Positions 41,602 through 50,002 of a stretch of DNA of 64,000 nt are shown piece after piece (positions within the stretch are counted from its first letter, which is position 1; every line of letters begins with the position of its first letter). Source of the stretch: Pseudomonas sp. GV085 (GTDB lineage Bacteria; Pseudomonadota; Gammaproteobacteria; Pseudomonadales; Pseudomonadaceae); contig NZ_QAOV01000011.1 in the NCBI RefSeq assembly GCF_003050925.1, positions 85,381-149,380 of the forward strand. The letters are read 5' to 3'. The notes below the pieces were generated by a model. It saw nothing but the letters and a program-made list of their open reading frames with translations. It searched no databases and was not told the DNA's origin. The translations under genes were made by a program, and so were the position numbers.

Positions 41602-41733
41602 TCAGTCTTCTCTGTCAGCCTGGCGGCGGTCAGTGGCTTCTTTCGGCTGGGGCTGTTGGGCTCCGGCTTGCTGCGTGGTCGTCTGCTCAGGTTCGTGCAG
41701 GCTTGGGAAGGGGAGATTAGGAATCTCGTGCAT
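41602..41733 (-). CDS. Small hydrophilic protein, 43 aa
   Basis: The translation begins MHEIPNLPFPSLHEPEQ and ends DRRQADRED. A good ribosome site, GAGGAG, lies about 7 bases upstream of the ATG at 41733. The sequence is rich in Gln, Pro and Glu with no hydrophobic core, so it is probably disordered. It is short enough to be missed by gene callers. No known family is recognised. It probably shares a transcript with the 61-residue gene downstream. Confidence 0.55.
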   Translation of the reverse strand: MHEIPNLPFPSLHEPEQTTTQQAGAQQPQPKEATDRRQADRED

Positions 41734-41875
41734 GGTCGCGCTCCTCGCTAAGTCTGTTGATAGATCTGGTAGATCCGCGCTTTAAAAAAAGCCTGGGCAG
41801 GATACCGCACTGAAAATGACAAACGGACTTTTATATCCATTTGTTTCGACGGATGGGGTTGTATAGACAAATCTA

Positions 41876-41959
41876 TGTAGGAGCGAGCTTGCTCGCGATG
41901 GTGTGTCAGGCAATGTTGATGTCGACTGAAATACCATCGCGAGCAAGCTCGCTCCTACA
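41876..41959. repeat. REPIN, family B
   Basis: Arms TGTAGGAGCGAGCTTGCTCG and its complement enclose about 34 bases, just downstream of the phhC stop codon (minus strand). Confidence 0.85.
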
Positions 41960-41970
41960 GGGGGGCTGGG

Positions 41971-43164
41971 TTACTTGCAGACGCTGGCAATCGCCTCGGC
42001 CAGCAGATCCAGGCGTGTGGCATCAATCCCCGCCACGTTGGCCCGGCCCGAGCTGACCATGTACACGCTGTGGTTGTCCCGCAGGTTCTTCACTTGTTCC
42101 GGCGACAGGCCGGTGTAGGAGAACATCCCGCGTTGCACGCCAATGTGCGCAAAGCGCTCGCGCAAACCGTGAGGCTCCAGCGCCTCCACCAGACCGCTGC
42201 GCAGTTGGGCGATACGCAGGCGCATGCCTTCCACTTCGTCAGCCCAGAGGTTTTTCAGCTCCGGGTCGCCGAGGATGGTCGCGACCACGGCCGCACCGTG
42301 ATCCGGCGGTGTCGACCACAGGTTGCGGGCGATGTTGGCCAGCTGGCTGCGGATGTCGGTGAGCTTGTCGGCGGTTTTCGCGCAGACAATCAGCGCGCCG
42401 GTGCGGTCGCGGTACAGGCCGAAGTTCTTCGAGCAGGAACTGGTGATCAGCAGCTCCGGCAACTCGGCGGCGAACAGCCGGGTCGACCAGGCATCCTGTT
42501 CCAGGCCATCGCCGAATCCTTGATACGCGAAGTCGATCAGTGGCAGCAGTTCGCGCTTGCGTACTACTTCCAGCACCCGCTGCCAGTCATCCTGGGACAG
42601 GTCGAAACCGGTCGGGTTATGGCAGCAGGCGTGCAGCAACACCACGTCACCCTTGGGCGCTTCATTGAGCGCCGCCAGCATGCCGTCGACGTCGAGACGG
42701 TTGTCACTGCCCACGTACGGGTAGTGGCTGACCTTGACCTTGGCTGTCGCAAAAATCGTTTCGTGGATCGGCCAGGTCGGGTTGCTCAACCACACGCCAC
42801 GGCCCGGCAGGCATTGGGCGATGAAGTCAGCGCTCAGGCGCAGCGCACCCGTGCCACCCGGTGTCTGGGTGGCGCCGGCGCGTTGTGCGTTGATCAGCTT
42901 CGAGTCGGCACCCAGCACCAGCTCATTGATGGCCTTGCCGAACGCGGGCTCGCCGTGGCCACCGATGTAGGTCTTGGTGGACTGGCGATCCACCAGGCGC
43001 TGCTCGGCAAGCTTCACCGACTCGAGAATCGGCGTCAGGCCCTGGGCGTCTTTGTAGACACCCACGCCCAAATCGAACTTGCGCGGGTTCGGGTCCTGCG
43101 CGTAGGCCTCCATCAGGCCGAGGATCGGGTCGCCAGGCACTCGACCGATGGCGTCGAAGTGCAT
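41971..43164 (-). CDS. phhC: Aromatic amino acid aminotransferase PhhC, 397 aa
   Basis: PLP-dependent class I (fold I) transaminase that moves the amino group of tyrosine or phenylalanine to 2-oxoglutarate. The PLP lysine sits in SSCSKNFGLYRDRTG. Other family marks: NPRKFDLGVGVYKD at the N-terminus, HACCHNPTGFDL, and DFAYQGFGDGL. In the phh operon this enzyme takes the tyrosine made by PhhA to 4-hydroxyphenylpyruvate. Its ATG overlaps the phhB stop codon by one base (TAATG), so translation is coupled. Confidence 0.94.
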   Translation of the reverse strand: MHFDAIGRVPGDPILGLMEAYAQDPNPRKFDLGVGVYKDAQGLTPILESVKLAEQRLVDRQSTKTYIGGHGEPAFGKAINELVLGADSKLINAQRAGATQTPGGTGALRLSADFIAQCLPGRGVWLSNPTWPIHETIFATAKVKVSHYPYVGSDNRLDVDGMLAALNEAPKGDVVLLHACCHNPTGFDLSQDDWQRVLEVVRKRELLPLIDFAYQGFGDGLEQDAWSTRLFAAELPELLITSSCSKNFGLYRDRTGALIVCAKTADKLTDIRSQLANIARNLWSTPPDHGAAVVATILGDPELKNLWADEVEGMRLRIAQLRSGLVEALEPHGLRERFAHIGVQRGMFSYTGLSPEQVKNLRDNHSVYMVSSGRANVAGIDATRLDLLAEAIASVCK

Positions 43165-43520
43165 TACTTGCGCCCCTCAGCGTCCTTCGCCACTTCGTCA
43201 GTGCGCGCGGCCATGATGAAGTCGTTGCGGTGCAGGCCCTTGATCGAGTGGCTCCACCAGGTCACGGTGACTTTGCCCCACTCGGTCAGCAGGCCTGGGT
43301 GGTGGCCTTCGGCCTCGGAGATTTCACCAACGGCGTTGGTAAAGGCCAGTGCATGTTTGAAGTTCTTGAACAGGAAGACTTTTTCCAGTTGCATGATGCC
43401 GTCGCGTACTTCGATGTTCCAGTCCGGGATCTGCTTGATCAGGATCGGCAGTTCTTCATCGCTGACTTGTGGGGCGTCGGCGCGGCAGGCTTCGCAATGG
43501 GCTTGAGTTAATGCGGTCAT
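43164..43520 (-). CDS. phhB: Pterin-4a-carbinolamine dehydratase PhhB, 118 aa
   Basis: Recycles the pterin cofactor of PhhA and can act with it in regulation. The family signature EGHHPGLLTEWGKVTVTWWS and SIKGLHRNDFIMAARTDEVA carry the active-site His residues. The N-terminus has two Cys residues (AHCEACRADAP). It lies between phhA (104-base gap) and phhC (1-base overlap). Confidence 0.95.
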   Translation of the reverse strand: MTALTQAHCEACRADAPQVSDEELPILIKQIPDWNIEVRDGIMQLEKVFLFKNFKHALAFTNAVGEISEAEGHHPGLLTEWGKVTVTWWSHSIKGLHRNDFIMAARTDEVAKDAEGRK

Positions 43521-43624
43521 GATGTGTTCCTGAAATCGAATGTTGGGAAATCGGCCCTCAGTGCTACCACGCTAATCCAAAGCGATGGTTTCTGACAGGC
43601 TCACTTGATTCTAAAAGCGGCGGA

Positions 43625-44416
43625 TCACGCGGCTTTTGGTTTTGGCGGAAACTTCGGTGCGTGCAGACCCATCTGCATCGCTTGCTTGACCATGCCCATG
43701 ATGTCTTCATGAGCGAGGTCGAACAGACGCTTGAGATTTGGCAGCGCGAAGTACAGTGGTTGCAAGATGTCGATGCGGTAAGGCGTGCGCATGCATTCCA
43801 GCGGATCGAACGCCTGATGCTCAGGCTCGTCCGACAGGCAATACACGGTCTCTTTCGGTGAAGACAGAATGCCGCCGCCGTAGATGCGTTGGCCTTGCGG
43901 GGTGTCGACCAGGCCGAATTCGATGGTCATCCAGTACAGGCGCGCCAGGTACACGCGCTCTTCCTTGGAAGCCTTGAGGCCGAGTTTGCCATAGGTGTGG
44001 GTGAATTCGGCGAACCACGGGTTGGTCAGCAGCGGGCAGTGACCGAAGATCTCGTGGAAAATGTCCGGCTCTTGCAGGTAATCCAGTTCTTCGCGGGTAC
44101 GAATAAAGGTCGCCACCGGGAACTGCTTGCTGGCCAGCAATTCGAAAAAGGTCTGGAAGGGAATCAGTGCCGGAACCCGGGCAACCTGCCAGCCGGTGGT
44201 TTCACCGAGGACCTTGTTGATTTCACCGAGTTGAGGAATGCGGTCGTGGGGCAGACCGAGTTTTTCGATACCGTCCAGGTACTCCTGGCACGCACGCCCT
44301 TCGATCACCTTCAGTTGACGAGTGATCAGCGTGTTCCACACCGCGTGTTCTTCGGCGGGGTAGTCGATAAAACCTTGCGCATCGGGCTCGCGAGCCACGT
44401 ATTGCGTCTGCTTCAT
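43625..44416 (-). CDS. phhA: Phenylalanine-4-hydroxylase PhhA, 263 aa
   Basis: Iron- and tetrahydropterin-dependent hydroxylation of phenylalanine to tyrosine. The iron ligands are visible: His121 and His126 in DIFHEIFGHCPLL and Glu166 in YWMTIEFGLVD. Length matches bacterial single-domain enzymes (about 262). It is the first gene of the phhABC operon. The upstream region shared with phhR holds a PhhR-box-like palindrome 122-139 bases before the start. I looked for a sigma-54 promoter there and found none with correct GG/GC spacing. Confidence 0.96.
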   Translation of the reverse strand: MKQTQYVAREPDAQGFIDYPAEEHAVWNTLITRQLKVIEGRACQEYLDGIEKLGLPHDRIPQLGEINKVLGETTGWQVARVPALIPFQTFFELLASKQFPVATFIRTREELDYLQEPDIFHEIFGHCPLLTNPWFAEFTHTYGKLGLKASKEERVYLARLYWMTIEFGLVDTPQGQRIYGGGILSSPKETVYCLSDEPEHQAFDPLECMRTPYRIDILQPLYFALPNLKRLFDLAHEDIMGMVKQAMQMGLHAPKFPPKPKAA

Positions 44417-44537
44417 GCTGCTCTCCTGCTAAGGGATTTCGTTCTTGTTATGTACTGCTATGGACTTAGAAATACTCCATGAATTGCACCGTTGCAGCAG
44501 GTGCCCGGCGTCGTGCGTAGGAAAAATCCTCAATAAT

Positions 44538-44555
44538 CGTAAAGTTTTCGTTACG
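44538..44555. promoter_or_regulatory. TyrR/PhhR-box-like palindrome between phhA and phhR
   Basis: CGTAAA-GTTTTC-GTTACG has G2, T3-A5, T14-A16 and C17 of the TyrR-type box. It is near the centre of the 279-bp divergent gap and could serve activation of phhA and autoregulation of phhR. Confidence 0.6.
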
Positions 44556-44695
44556 TATTGGCCGTCTGTGCATAAATGTTGAGATTGGCGGGTGGGAAAA
44601 GCCCTCCACCTGTCACATAATCTTGACGACTATCTGCGCGCCTCAGCAGAAATTATCACTGCGCACCTTACTCACCGTTTTTTCAGGCCTTTCAT

Positions 44696-46258
44696 ATGCG
44701 TATCAAAGTCCATTGCCAGAACCGCATCGGCATCCTGCGCGACATTCTCAATCTGCTGGTGGAGTACGGGATCAACGTGGCCCGCGGTGAGGTGGGTGGT
44801 GAGCATGGCAACGCCATCTACCTGCATTGCCCGAACCTGATCAACATTCAGTTCCAGGCCTTGCGTCCGAAATTCGAAGCGATTGCCGGGGTTTTCGGCG
44901 TCAAGCGTGTAGGGCTGATGCCCAGCGAGCGTCGGCACATGGAACTCAATGCACTGCTCGGTGCGCTGGAGTTTCCGGTGCTGTCGATCGACATGGGCGG
45001 CTCCATCGTCGCGGCCAACCGTGCGGCGGCGCAGTTGCTCGGGGTGCGGGTCGACGAGGTGCCGGGGATTCCCCTGTCGCGGTACGCCGAGGATTTCGAT
45101 TTGCCGGAACTGGTGCGCGCCAACAAGTCGCGGATCAATGGGCTGCGGGTCAAGGTCAAGGGTGATGTGTTCCTGGCCGACATTGCGCCGCTGCAATCGG
45201 AGCATGACGACAGTGAAGCCATGGCCGGCGCGGTGCTGACGCTGCATCGCGCCGACCGGGTGGGCGAGCGCATCTACAATGTGCGCAAGCAGGAATTGCG
45301 TGGCTTCGACAGCATCTTCCAAAGCTCGAAAGTCATGGCCGCCGTGGTGCGCGAAGCCCGGCGCATGGCGCCACTCGATGCACCGCTGTTGATCGAAGGC
45401 GAAACCGGCACCGGCAAAGAATTGTTGGCGCGAGCCTGCCATCTGGCCAGTCCTCGTGGGCAGTCGCCATTGATGGCGCTCAATTGCGCCGGTTTGCCGG
45501 AGTCCATGGCCGAGACGGAATTGTTCGGTTACGGCCCGGGTGCCTTTGAAGGGGCGCGAGCCGAGGGCAAGCTCGGGCTGCTGGAACTGACGGCGGGCGG
45601 TACGCTGTTTCTCGATGGCGTCGGGGAAATGAGCCCGCGCTTGCAGGTGAAACTGCTGCGTTTCCTGCAGGACGGTTGCTTCCGTCGGGTAGGCAGCGAT
45701 GAAGAGGTCTACCTCGACGTACGAGTGATCTGCGCGACCCAGGTCGACCTTTCCGAGCTGTGCGCTCGCGGTGAGTTCCGCCAGGATCTCTATCACCGCT
45801 TGAATGTGTTGTCGCTGCACATCCCGCCGCTGCGCGAATGCCTCGACGGCTTGACGCCGCTGGTGGAGCACTTCCTCGATCAGGCCAGTCGGCAGATCGG
45901 CTGCCCGCTGCCCAAACTGGTCCCGGCGGCCATGGAGCGGCTCAGTCACTACCATTGGCCGGGTAACGTGCGGCAGCTGGAGAACGTACTGTTCCAGGCG
46001 GTTTCCTTGTGCGATGGCGGCACGGTCAAGGCCGAGCACATTCGCCTGCCGGATTATGGTGTGCGTCAGCCCCTTGGTGATTTTTCGCTGGAGGGCGGGC
46101 TGGACGAGATCGTCGGGCGTTTCGAGAAGGCGGTGCTGGAGCGGCTGTATTCGGAGCATCCAAGCAGTCGGCAACTGGGCAAGCGGCTCGGGGTTTCGCA
46201 CACCACCATTGCCAACAAGTTGCGTGAGTATGAGGTGGGCAAGGACAACAGCATTTAA
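44696..46258 (+). CDS. phhR: PhhR, TyrR-family activator of aromatic amino acid catabolism, 520 aa
   Basis: Enhancer-binding-type regulator that responds to Phe/Tyr. An ACT domain (1-75; RIKVHCQNRIGILRDILNLL) is followed by a PAS domain (about 80-190), an AAA+ ATPase domain (about 205-430; Walker A GETGTGKE at 235-242, Walker B region TLFLDGVGEM) and a C-terminal HTH (RQLGKRLGVSHTTIANKLRE). The sigma-54-contacting GAFTGA loop reads GAFEGA (282-287), which argues for action with sigma-70 as in TyrR. It is divergent from phhABC. A REPIN begins at the base after its stop codon. Confidence 0.95.
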   Translation: MRIKVHCQNRIGILRDILNLLVEYGINVARGEVGGEHGNAIYLHCPNLINIQFQALRPKFEAIAGVFGVKRVGLMPSERRHMELNALLGALEFPVLSIDMGGSIVAANRAAAQLLGVRVDEVPGIPLSRYAEDFDLPELVRANKSRINGLRVKVKGDVFLADIAPLQSEHDDSEAMAGAVLTLHRADRVGERIYNVRKQELRGFDSIFQSSKVMAAVVREARRMAPLDAPLLIEGETGTGKELLARACHLASPRGQSPLMALNCAGLPESMAETELFGYGPGAFEGARAEGKLGLLELTAGGTLFLDGVGEMSPRLQVKLLRFLQDGCFRRVGSDEEVYLDVRVICATQVDLSELCARGEFRQDLYHRLNVLSLHIPPLRECLDGLTPLVEHFLDQASRQIGCPLPKLVPAAMERLSHYHWPGNVRQLENVLFQAVSLCDGGTVKAEHIRLPDYGVRQPLGDFSLEGGLDEIVGRFEKAVLERLYSEHPSSRQLGKRLGVSHTTIANKLREYEVGKDNSI

Positions 46259-46367
46259 GATCAAAAGATCGCAGCCTGCGGCAGCTCCTACACCGACCGA
46301 GTACACCCGCGACATTGCGGCGTACGCATAAACCGTAGGAGCTGCCGCAGGCTGCGATCTTTTGATC
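46259..46367. repeat. REPIN, family A, abutting phhR
   Basis: Perfect 33-bp inverted arms (GATCAAAAGATCGCAGCCTG and its complement outermost) enclose 43 bases. The first arm starts at the base after the phhR TAA. It could also protect or terminate the phhR transcript. Confidence 0.88.
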
Positions 46368-46483
46368 CGTTGCCGCGAAGCGGCATGACACCGCCGGTTT
46401 TTCGTCTCTGACACAATCCCCCATTCCCCCGTACATCCCCTCAAGTCCTTTGTTTGCCGGGCCTGGCGCCGCCAAAAACAAGT

Positions 46484-46499
46484 TGGTCTGCAAATTGCT
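46484..46499 (+). promoter_or_regulatory. Sigma-54 promoter for the flgF operon
   Basis: TGGTCTGCAAATTGCT has GG and GC at exactly the -24/-12 spacing of the TGGCAC-N5-TTGCW consensus. It lies 57-72 bases before the flgF start. RpoN control fits Pseudomonas class III flagellar genes. Confidence 0.7.
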
Positions 46500-46555
46500 T
46501 ATGGCTCAGCAGTACAGCAGTGGACGGCAAACGTCCGGCAGGCAGAGGAAAGAGT

Positions 46556-47296
46556 GTGGACAAGTACCTTTATGTGGCAATGACCGGCGCCAGCCAGAAT
46601 GCACTGGCGCAAAAGGCTCATGCCAACAACCTCGCGAACATCTCCACCAACGGCTTCCAGAAAGACCTGGAACAGGCCCGTTCGATGCCGGTGTTCGGTG
46701 ACAGCTTTCCGGCGCGTGCGTTTGCCATGACTGAACGCCCGGCCACCGATTTCTCCCCTGGCTCGCTGGTGGAAACCGGCCGCGACCTCGACGTTGCCGT
46801 GCAAGGCAGCGGCTGGATTGCCGTACAGACTCCCGATGGCGCTGAAAGCTACGTGCGCACCGGCAGCCTGAACGTTGACGCCCTTGGCGTGCTGCGCGCC
46901 GGCAACGGCATGCCGGTCATGGGCAATGGCGGGCCGATTGCCGTGCCGCCGGAGCAGCAGATCGAAGTCGGCGAGGACGGCACCATCAGCATCCGTGCGA
47001 TGGGCGAAGGTCCCCGGGTGATGGCTGAAGTCGACCGCATCAAGCTGGTCAATCCGGACCTCAAGAACATGACCAAAGGCCTGGATGGTTCGATCCACAC
47101 CAAGGACGGCAAGCCGGCGCAGGCCGATGCCGGCGTCAAGCTGGTGTCCGGGTTCCTCGAGTCGAGCAACGTCAATGCCGTGGAAGAGATGACCTCGGTA
47201 CTGGCCTTGTCCAAGCAGTTCGAGCTGCACATCAAGATGATGAACACCGCCAAAGACGATGACCAGGCCATGGCTCGGGTCTTGCAGATCAGCTAA
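46556..47296 (+). CDS. flgF: Flagellar proximal rod protein FlgF, 246 aa
   Basis: Rod component exported by the flagellar type III apparatus. A GTG start at 46556 is chosen (DKYLYVAMTGASQNALAQKA follows) with GAGG about 9 bases upstream. The N-terminal rod motif ANNLANISTNGFQKDLEQAR and the C-terminal SNVNAVEEMTSVLALSKQFE are characteristic. It is the first gene of flgFGHIJKL, behind the sigma-54 site. Confidence 0.95.
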   Translation: MDKYLYVAMTGASQNALAQKAHANNLANISTNGFQKDLEQARSMPVFGDSFPARAFAMTERPATDFSPGSLVETGRDLDVAVQGSGWIAVQTPDGAESYVRTGSLNVDALGVLRAGNGMPVMGNGGPIAVPPEQQIEVGEDGTISIRAMGEGPRVMAEVDRIKLVNPDLKNMTKGLDGSIHTKDGKPAQADAGVKLVSGFLESSNVNAVEEMTSVLALSKQFELHIKMMNTAKDDDQAMARVLQIS

Positions 47297-47341
47297 TTAC
47301 CAGAACGTCGCGCCGTAAAACAGGCGCACGAGGAGAATCGA

Positions 47342-48127
47342 ATGCTTCCGGCTCTATGGGTTGCCAAGACAGGCCTGTCCGCCCAGGACACCAACCTGAC
47401 CACCATTTCCAACAACCTGGCCAACGTGTCGACCACGGGTTTCAAACGTGACCGCGCCGAGTTCCAGGACCTGCTCTACCAGATCAAGCGTCAGCCAGGC
47501 GCCCAGTCGACCCAGGACAGCGAACTGCCGACGGGTCTGCAACTGGGTACCGGTGTGCGCATCGTCGGCACCCAGAAAAACTTCACCGCCGGCAGCCTGC
47601 AAACCACCGAACAGCCACTGGACATGGCCATCGACGGTCGCGGTTTCTTCCAGATCCTGCAACCGGACGGCACCACGTCCTACACCCGTGACGGTACGTT
47701 CCACCTGGACTCCAATGGCCAGATCGTCAACGCCAGCGGTTTTGCCCTGGAACCGGCGATTGTCATTCCAAACGACGCGCAAACCTTCACGGTCGGTCGC
47801 GACGGCACTGTGTCCATCACCGTTGCCGGCAACCCGGCTGCCCAGGTGATCGGCAACCTGCAAACCGCCGACTTCATCAACCCGGCCGGCCTGCAGGCAG
47901 TGGGCAACAACCTGTTCCTGGAAACCGCCGCCAGTGGCGCGCCGCAAGTCGGTACACCGGGCCTGAACGGTTTCGGCACCACGCTGCAGAACACCCTGGA
48001 AACGTCCAACGTCAGCACCGTTGAGGAGATGGTCAACATGATCACCACCCAACGCGCCTACGAGATGAACTCCAAGGTGATCTCCACCGCCGACCAGATG
48101 CTCTCGTTCGTAACGCAGAATCTGTAA
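47342..48127 (+). CDS. flgG: Flagellar distal rod protein FlgG, 261 aa
   Basis: Distal rod subunit, the driveshaft inside the P and L rings. AGGAG lies about 8 bases upstream. The N-terminal signature TNLTTISNNLANVSTTGFKR and C-terminal SNVSTVEEMVNMITTQRAYE fit the family, and the length matches E. coli FlgG (260). It follows flgF after 45 bases. Confidence 0.97.
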   Translation: MLPALWVAKTGLSAQDTNLTTISNNLANVSTTGFKRDRAEFQDLLYQIKRQPGAQSTQDSELPTGLQLGTGVRIVGTQKNFTAGSLQTTEQPLDMAIDGRGFFQILQPDGTTSYTRDGTFHLDSNGQIVNASGFALEPAIVIPNDAQTFTVGRDGTVSITVAGNPAAQVIGNLQTADFINPAGLQAVGNNLFLETAASGAPQVGTPGLNGFGTTLQNTLETSNVSTVEEMVNMITTQRAYEMNSKVISTADQMLSFVTQNL

Positions 48128-48179
48128 TCAAGTCTATGGGGTGGCCATGAGGCTGCCTGCAACACCGTGAGGTAGGGTC

Positions 48180-48875
48180 ATGCATCGCTATGTATCTGTT
48201 CTGGCACTGAGTGGGATCACCGCGCTCGCAGGTTGCGTGCCTGCGACGCCCAAGCCCAATGACCCGTACTACGCTCCGGTGTTGCCGCGCACGCCCTTGC
48301 CGGCGGCGGCGAACAACGGATCGATCTATCAGGCCGGTTTCGAACAGAACCTCTACAGCGACCGCAAGGCGTTCCGGATCGGTGACATCATCACCATCAC
48401 CCTGAACGAAAGGACCCAGGCCAGCAAAAACGCCAACTCGCAAATTGGCAAGAACAGCAAGGCCAGCATCGGCCTGACCTCGCTGTTCGGCTCCACCCCC
48501 AACACCAACAATCCGTTCGGCAGTGGTGACCTGAGCCTGGACGCCAGCTATGAAGGCGACCGCGCGACCAAGGGCGACAGCAAGGCGGCGCAGGGCAACA
48601 CCCTGACCGGCTCGATCACGGTGACCGTCGCCGATGTGTTGCCCAACGGCATCATCGCGGTACGCGGCGAGAAGTGGATGACCCTTAACACCGGCGATGA
48701 GCTGGTACGGATTGCCGGTCTGGTGCGTGCCGATGACATCTCCACCGACAACACTGTGTCGTCGACCCGTGTCGCCGATGCGCGCATCACCTACTCGGGC
48801 ACCGGTTCGTTTGCCGATGCGAGTCAGCCAGGCTGGTTCGACCGTTTTTTCCTCAGCCCGCTGTTCCCTTTCTAG
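48180..48875 (+). CDS. flgH: Flagellar L-ring lipoprotein FlgH, 231 aa
   Basis: Outer-membrane ring through which the rod passes. The lipoprotein signal has a lipobox LAGC with the modified Cys19. The FlgH signature FRIGDIITITLNERTQASKN and TLTGSITVTVADVLPNGIIAV is visible. The sequence ends RFFLSPLFPF. It lies between flgG and flgI. Confidence 0.96.
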   Translation: MHRYVSVLALSGITALAGCVPATPKPNDPYYAPVLPRTPLPAAANNGSIYQAGFEQNLYSDRKAFRIGDIITITLNERTQASKNANSQIGKNSKASIGLTSLFGSTPNTNNPFGSGDLSLDASYEGDRATKGDSKAAQGNTLTGSITVTVADVLPNGIIAVRGEKWMTLNTGDELVRIAGLVRADDISTDNTVSSTRVADARITYSGTGSFADASQPGWFDRFFLSPLFPF

Positions 48876-48884
48876 GTGGTCAGT

Positions 48885-49991
48885 TTGAATCTTAAACACC
48901 TGATGGTGGCCGCCCTGATGCTGTCCGCTGCCTTCAATGCTCATGCCGAGCGCCTGAAGGACATCGCCAGCATTTCCGGCGTGCGTTCCAACCAATTGAT
49001 CGGTTACGGCCTGGTGGTCGGGCTTAACGGCACCGGCGACCAGACGACGCAAACCCCGTTCACCCTGCAGACCTTCAACAACATGCTCTCGCAGTTCGGC
49101 ATCAAGGTGCCGCCGGGTTCGGGCAACGTGCAGTTGAAGAACGTCGCGGCGGTGTCGATCAGTGCCGATTTGCCGGCGTTCGCCAAGCCGGGTCAGCAGG
49201 TCGACATCACCGTTTCGTCCATCGGTAACTCCAAGAGCCTGCGCGGTGGCACCTTGCTGCTGACACCGCTCAAGGGTATTGACGGCAACGTCTATGCGGT
49301 GGCCCAGGGCAACCTGGTGGTGGGTGGTTTCGATGCGGAAGGGCGAGACGGCTCGAAGATCACCGTCAACGTTCCGTCGGCCGGTCGGATCCCCGGTGGC
49401 GCCTCGGTGGAGCGCGCGGTGCCGAGCGGTTTCAACCAGGGCAACAGCCTGACGTTGAACCTCAACCGTTCCGACTTCACCACCGCCAAGCGCGTCGTCG
49501 ACAAGATCAACGACATGCTCGGCCCTGGCGTGGCCCAGGCCATCGACGGCGGTTCGATTCGCGTCACCGCGCCGCTCGATCCGAGCCAGCGCGTCGACTA
49601 CCTGTCGATCCTGGAAAATCTCGAAATCGATCCGGGCCAGGCGGTGGCGAAAGTCATCATCAACTCCCGTACCGGCACCATCGTGATCGGCCAGAACGTC
49701 AAGGTATCCCCGGCCGCCGTCACCCACGGCAGCCTGACCGTGACCATCACCGAAGACCCGATCGTCAGCCAGCCCGGTCCGCTGTCCAATGGCACGACGG
49801 CGGTGGTGCCGCGTTCGAAAGTCAACGCCCAGCAGGAAGCCAAGCCGATGTTCAAGTTCGGCCCGGGCACCACCCTCGACGAGATCGTGCGGGCGGTGAA
49901 TCAGGTCGGCGCGGCACCGGGTGACCTGATGGCGATCCTCGAAGCACTGAAGCAGGCCGGCGCCTTGCAAGCCGACCTGATCGTGATCTGA
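48885..49991 (+). CDS. flgI: Flagellar P-ring protein FlgI, 368 aa
   Basis: Periplasmic ring around the rod in the peptidoglycan layer. A TTG at 48885 is preferred as start because AGGTGG (48874-48879) is correctly spaced for it; an in-frame GTG at 48876 would overlap that site. A signal peptide ending in FNAHA-E precedes the mature start RLKDIASISGVRSNQLIGYG. Length and the motifs NGTGDQTTQTPFTLQTFNNM and NVQLKNVAAVSISADLP match the family. Confidence 0.95.
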   Translation: MNLKHLMVAALMLSAAFNAHAERLKDIASISGVRSNQLIGYGLVVGLNGTGDQTTQTPFTLQTFNNMLSQFGIKVPPGSGNVQLKNVAAVSISADLPAFAKPGQQVDITVSSIGNSKSLRGGTLLLTPLKGIDGNVYAVAQGNLVVGGFDAEGRDGSKITVNVPSAGRIPGGASVERAVPSGFNQGNSLTLNLNRSDFTTAKRVVDKINDMLGPGVAQAIDGGSIRVTAPLDPSQRVDYLSILENLEIDPGQAVAKVIINSRTGTIVIGQNVKVSPAAVTHGSLTVTITEDPIVSQPGPLSNGTTAVVPRSKVNAQQEAKPMFKFGPGTTLDEIVRAVNQVGAAPGDLMAILEALKQAGALQADLIVI

Positions 49992-50002
49992 GGACGGCCA
50001 TC

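Noticed and set aside
41551..41751. 66-codon plus-strand frame over the small-gene pair
   Set aside because: Starts inside the hairpin and lacks a ribosome site; the minus-strand 43-codon frame has a better site and composition.
42070..43506. 478-codon plus-strand frame across phhC/phhB
   Set aside because: Antisense to PLP and pterin enzymes with intact motifs; composition is Gln/Arg/His-rich nonsense.
44460..44540. Sigma-54 promoter for phhA on the minus strand
   Set aside because: The GGGCAC...TGC candidate has wrong GG/GC spacing.
44672..46444. 590-codon minus-strand frame across phhR
   Set aside because: Antisense to PhhR, no recognisable domain, driven by GC bias.
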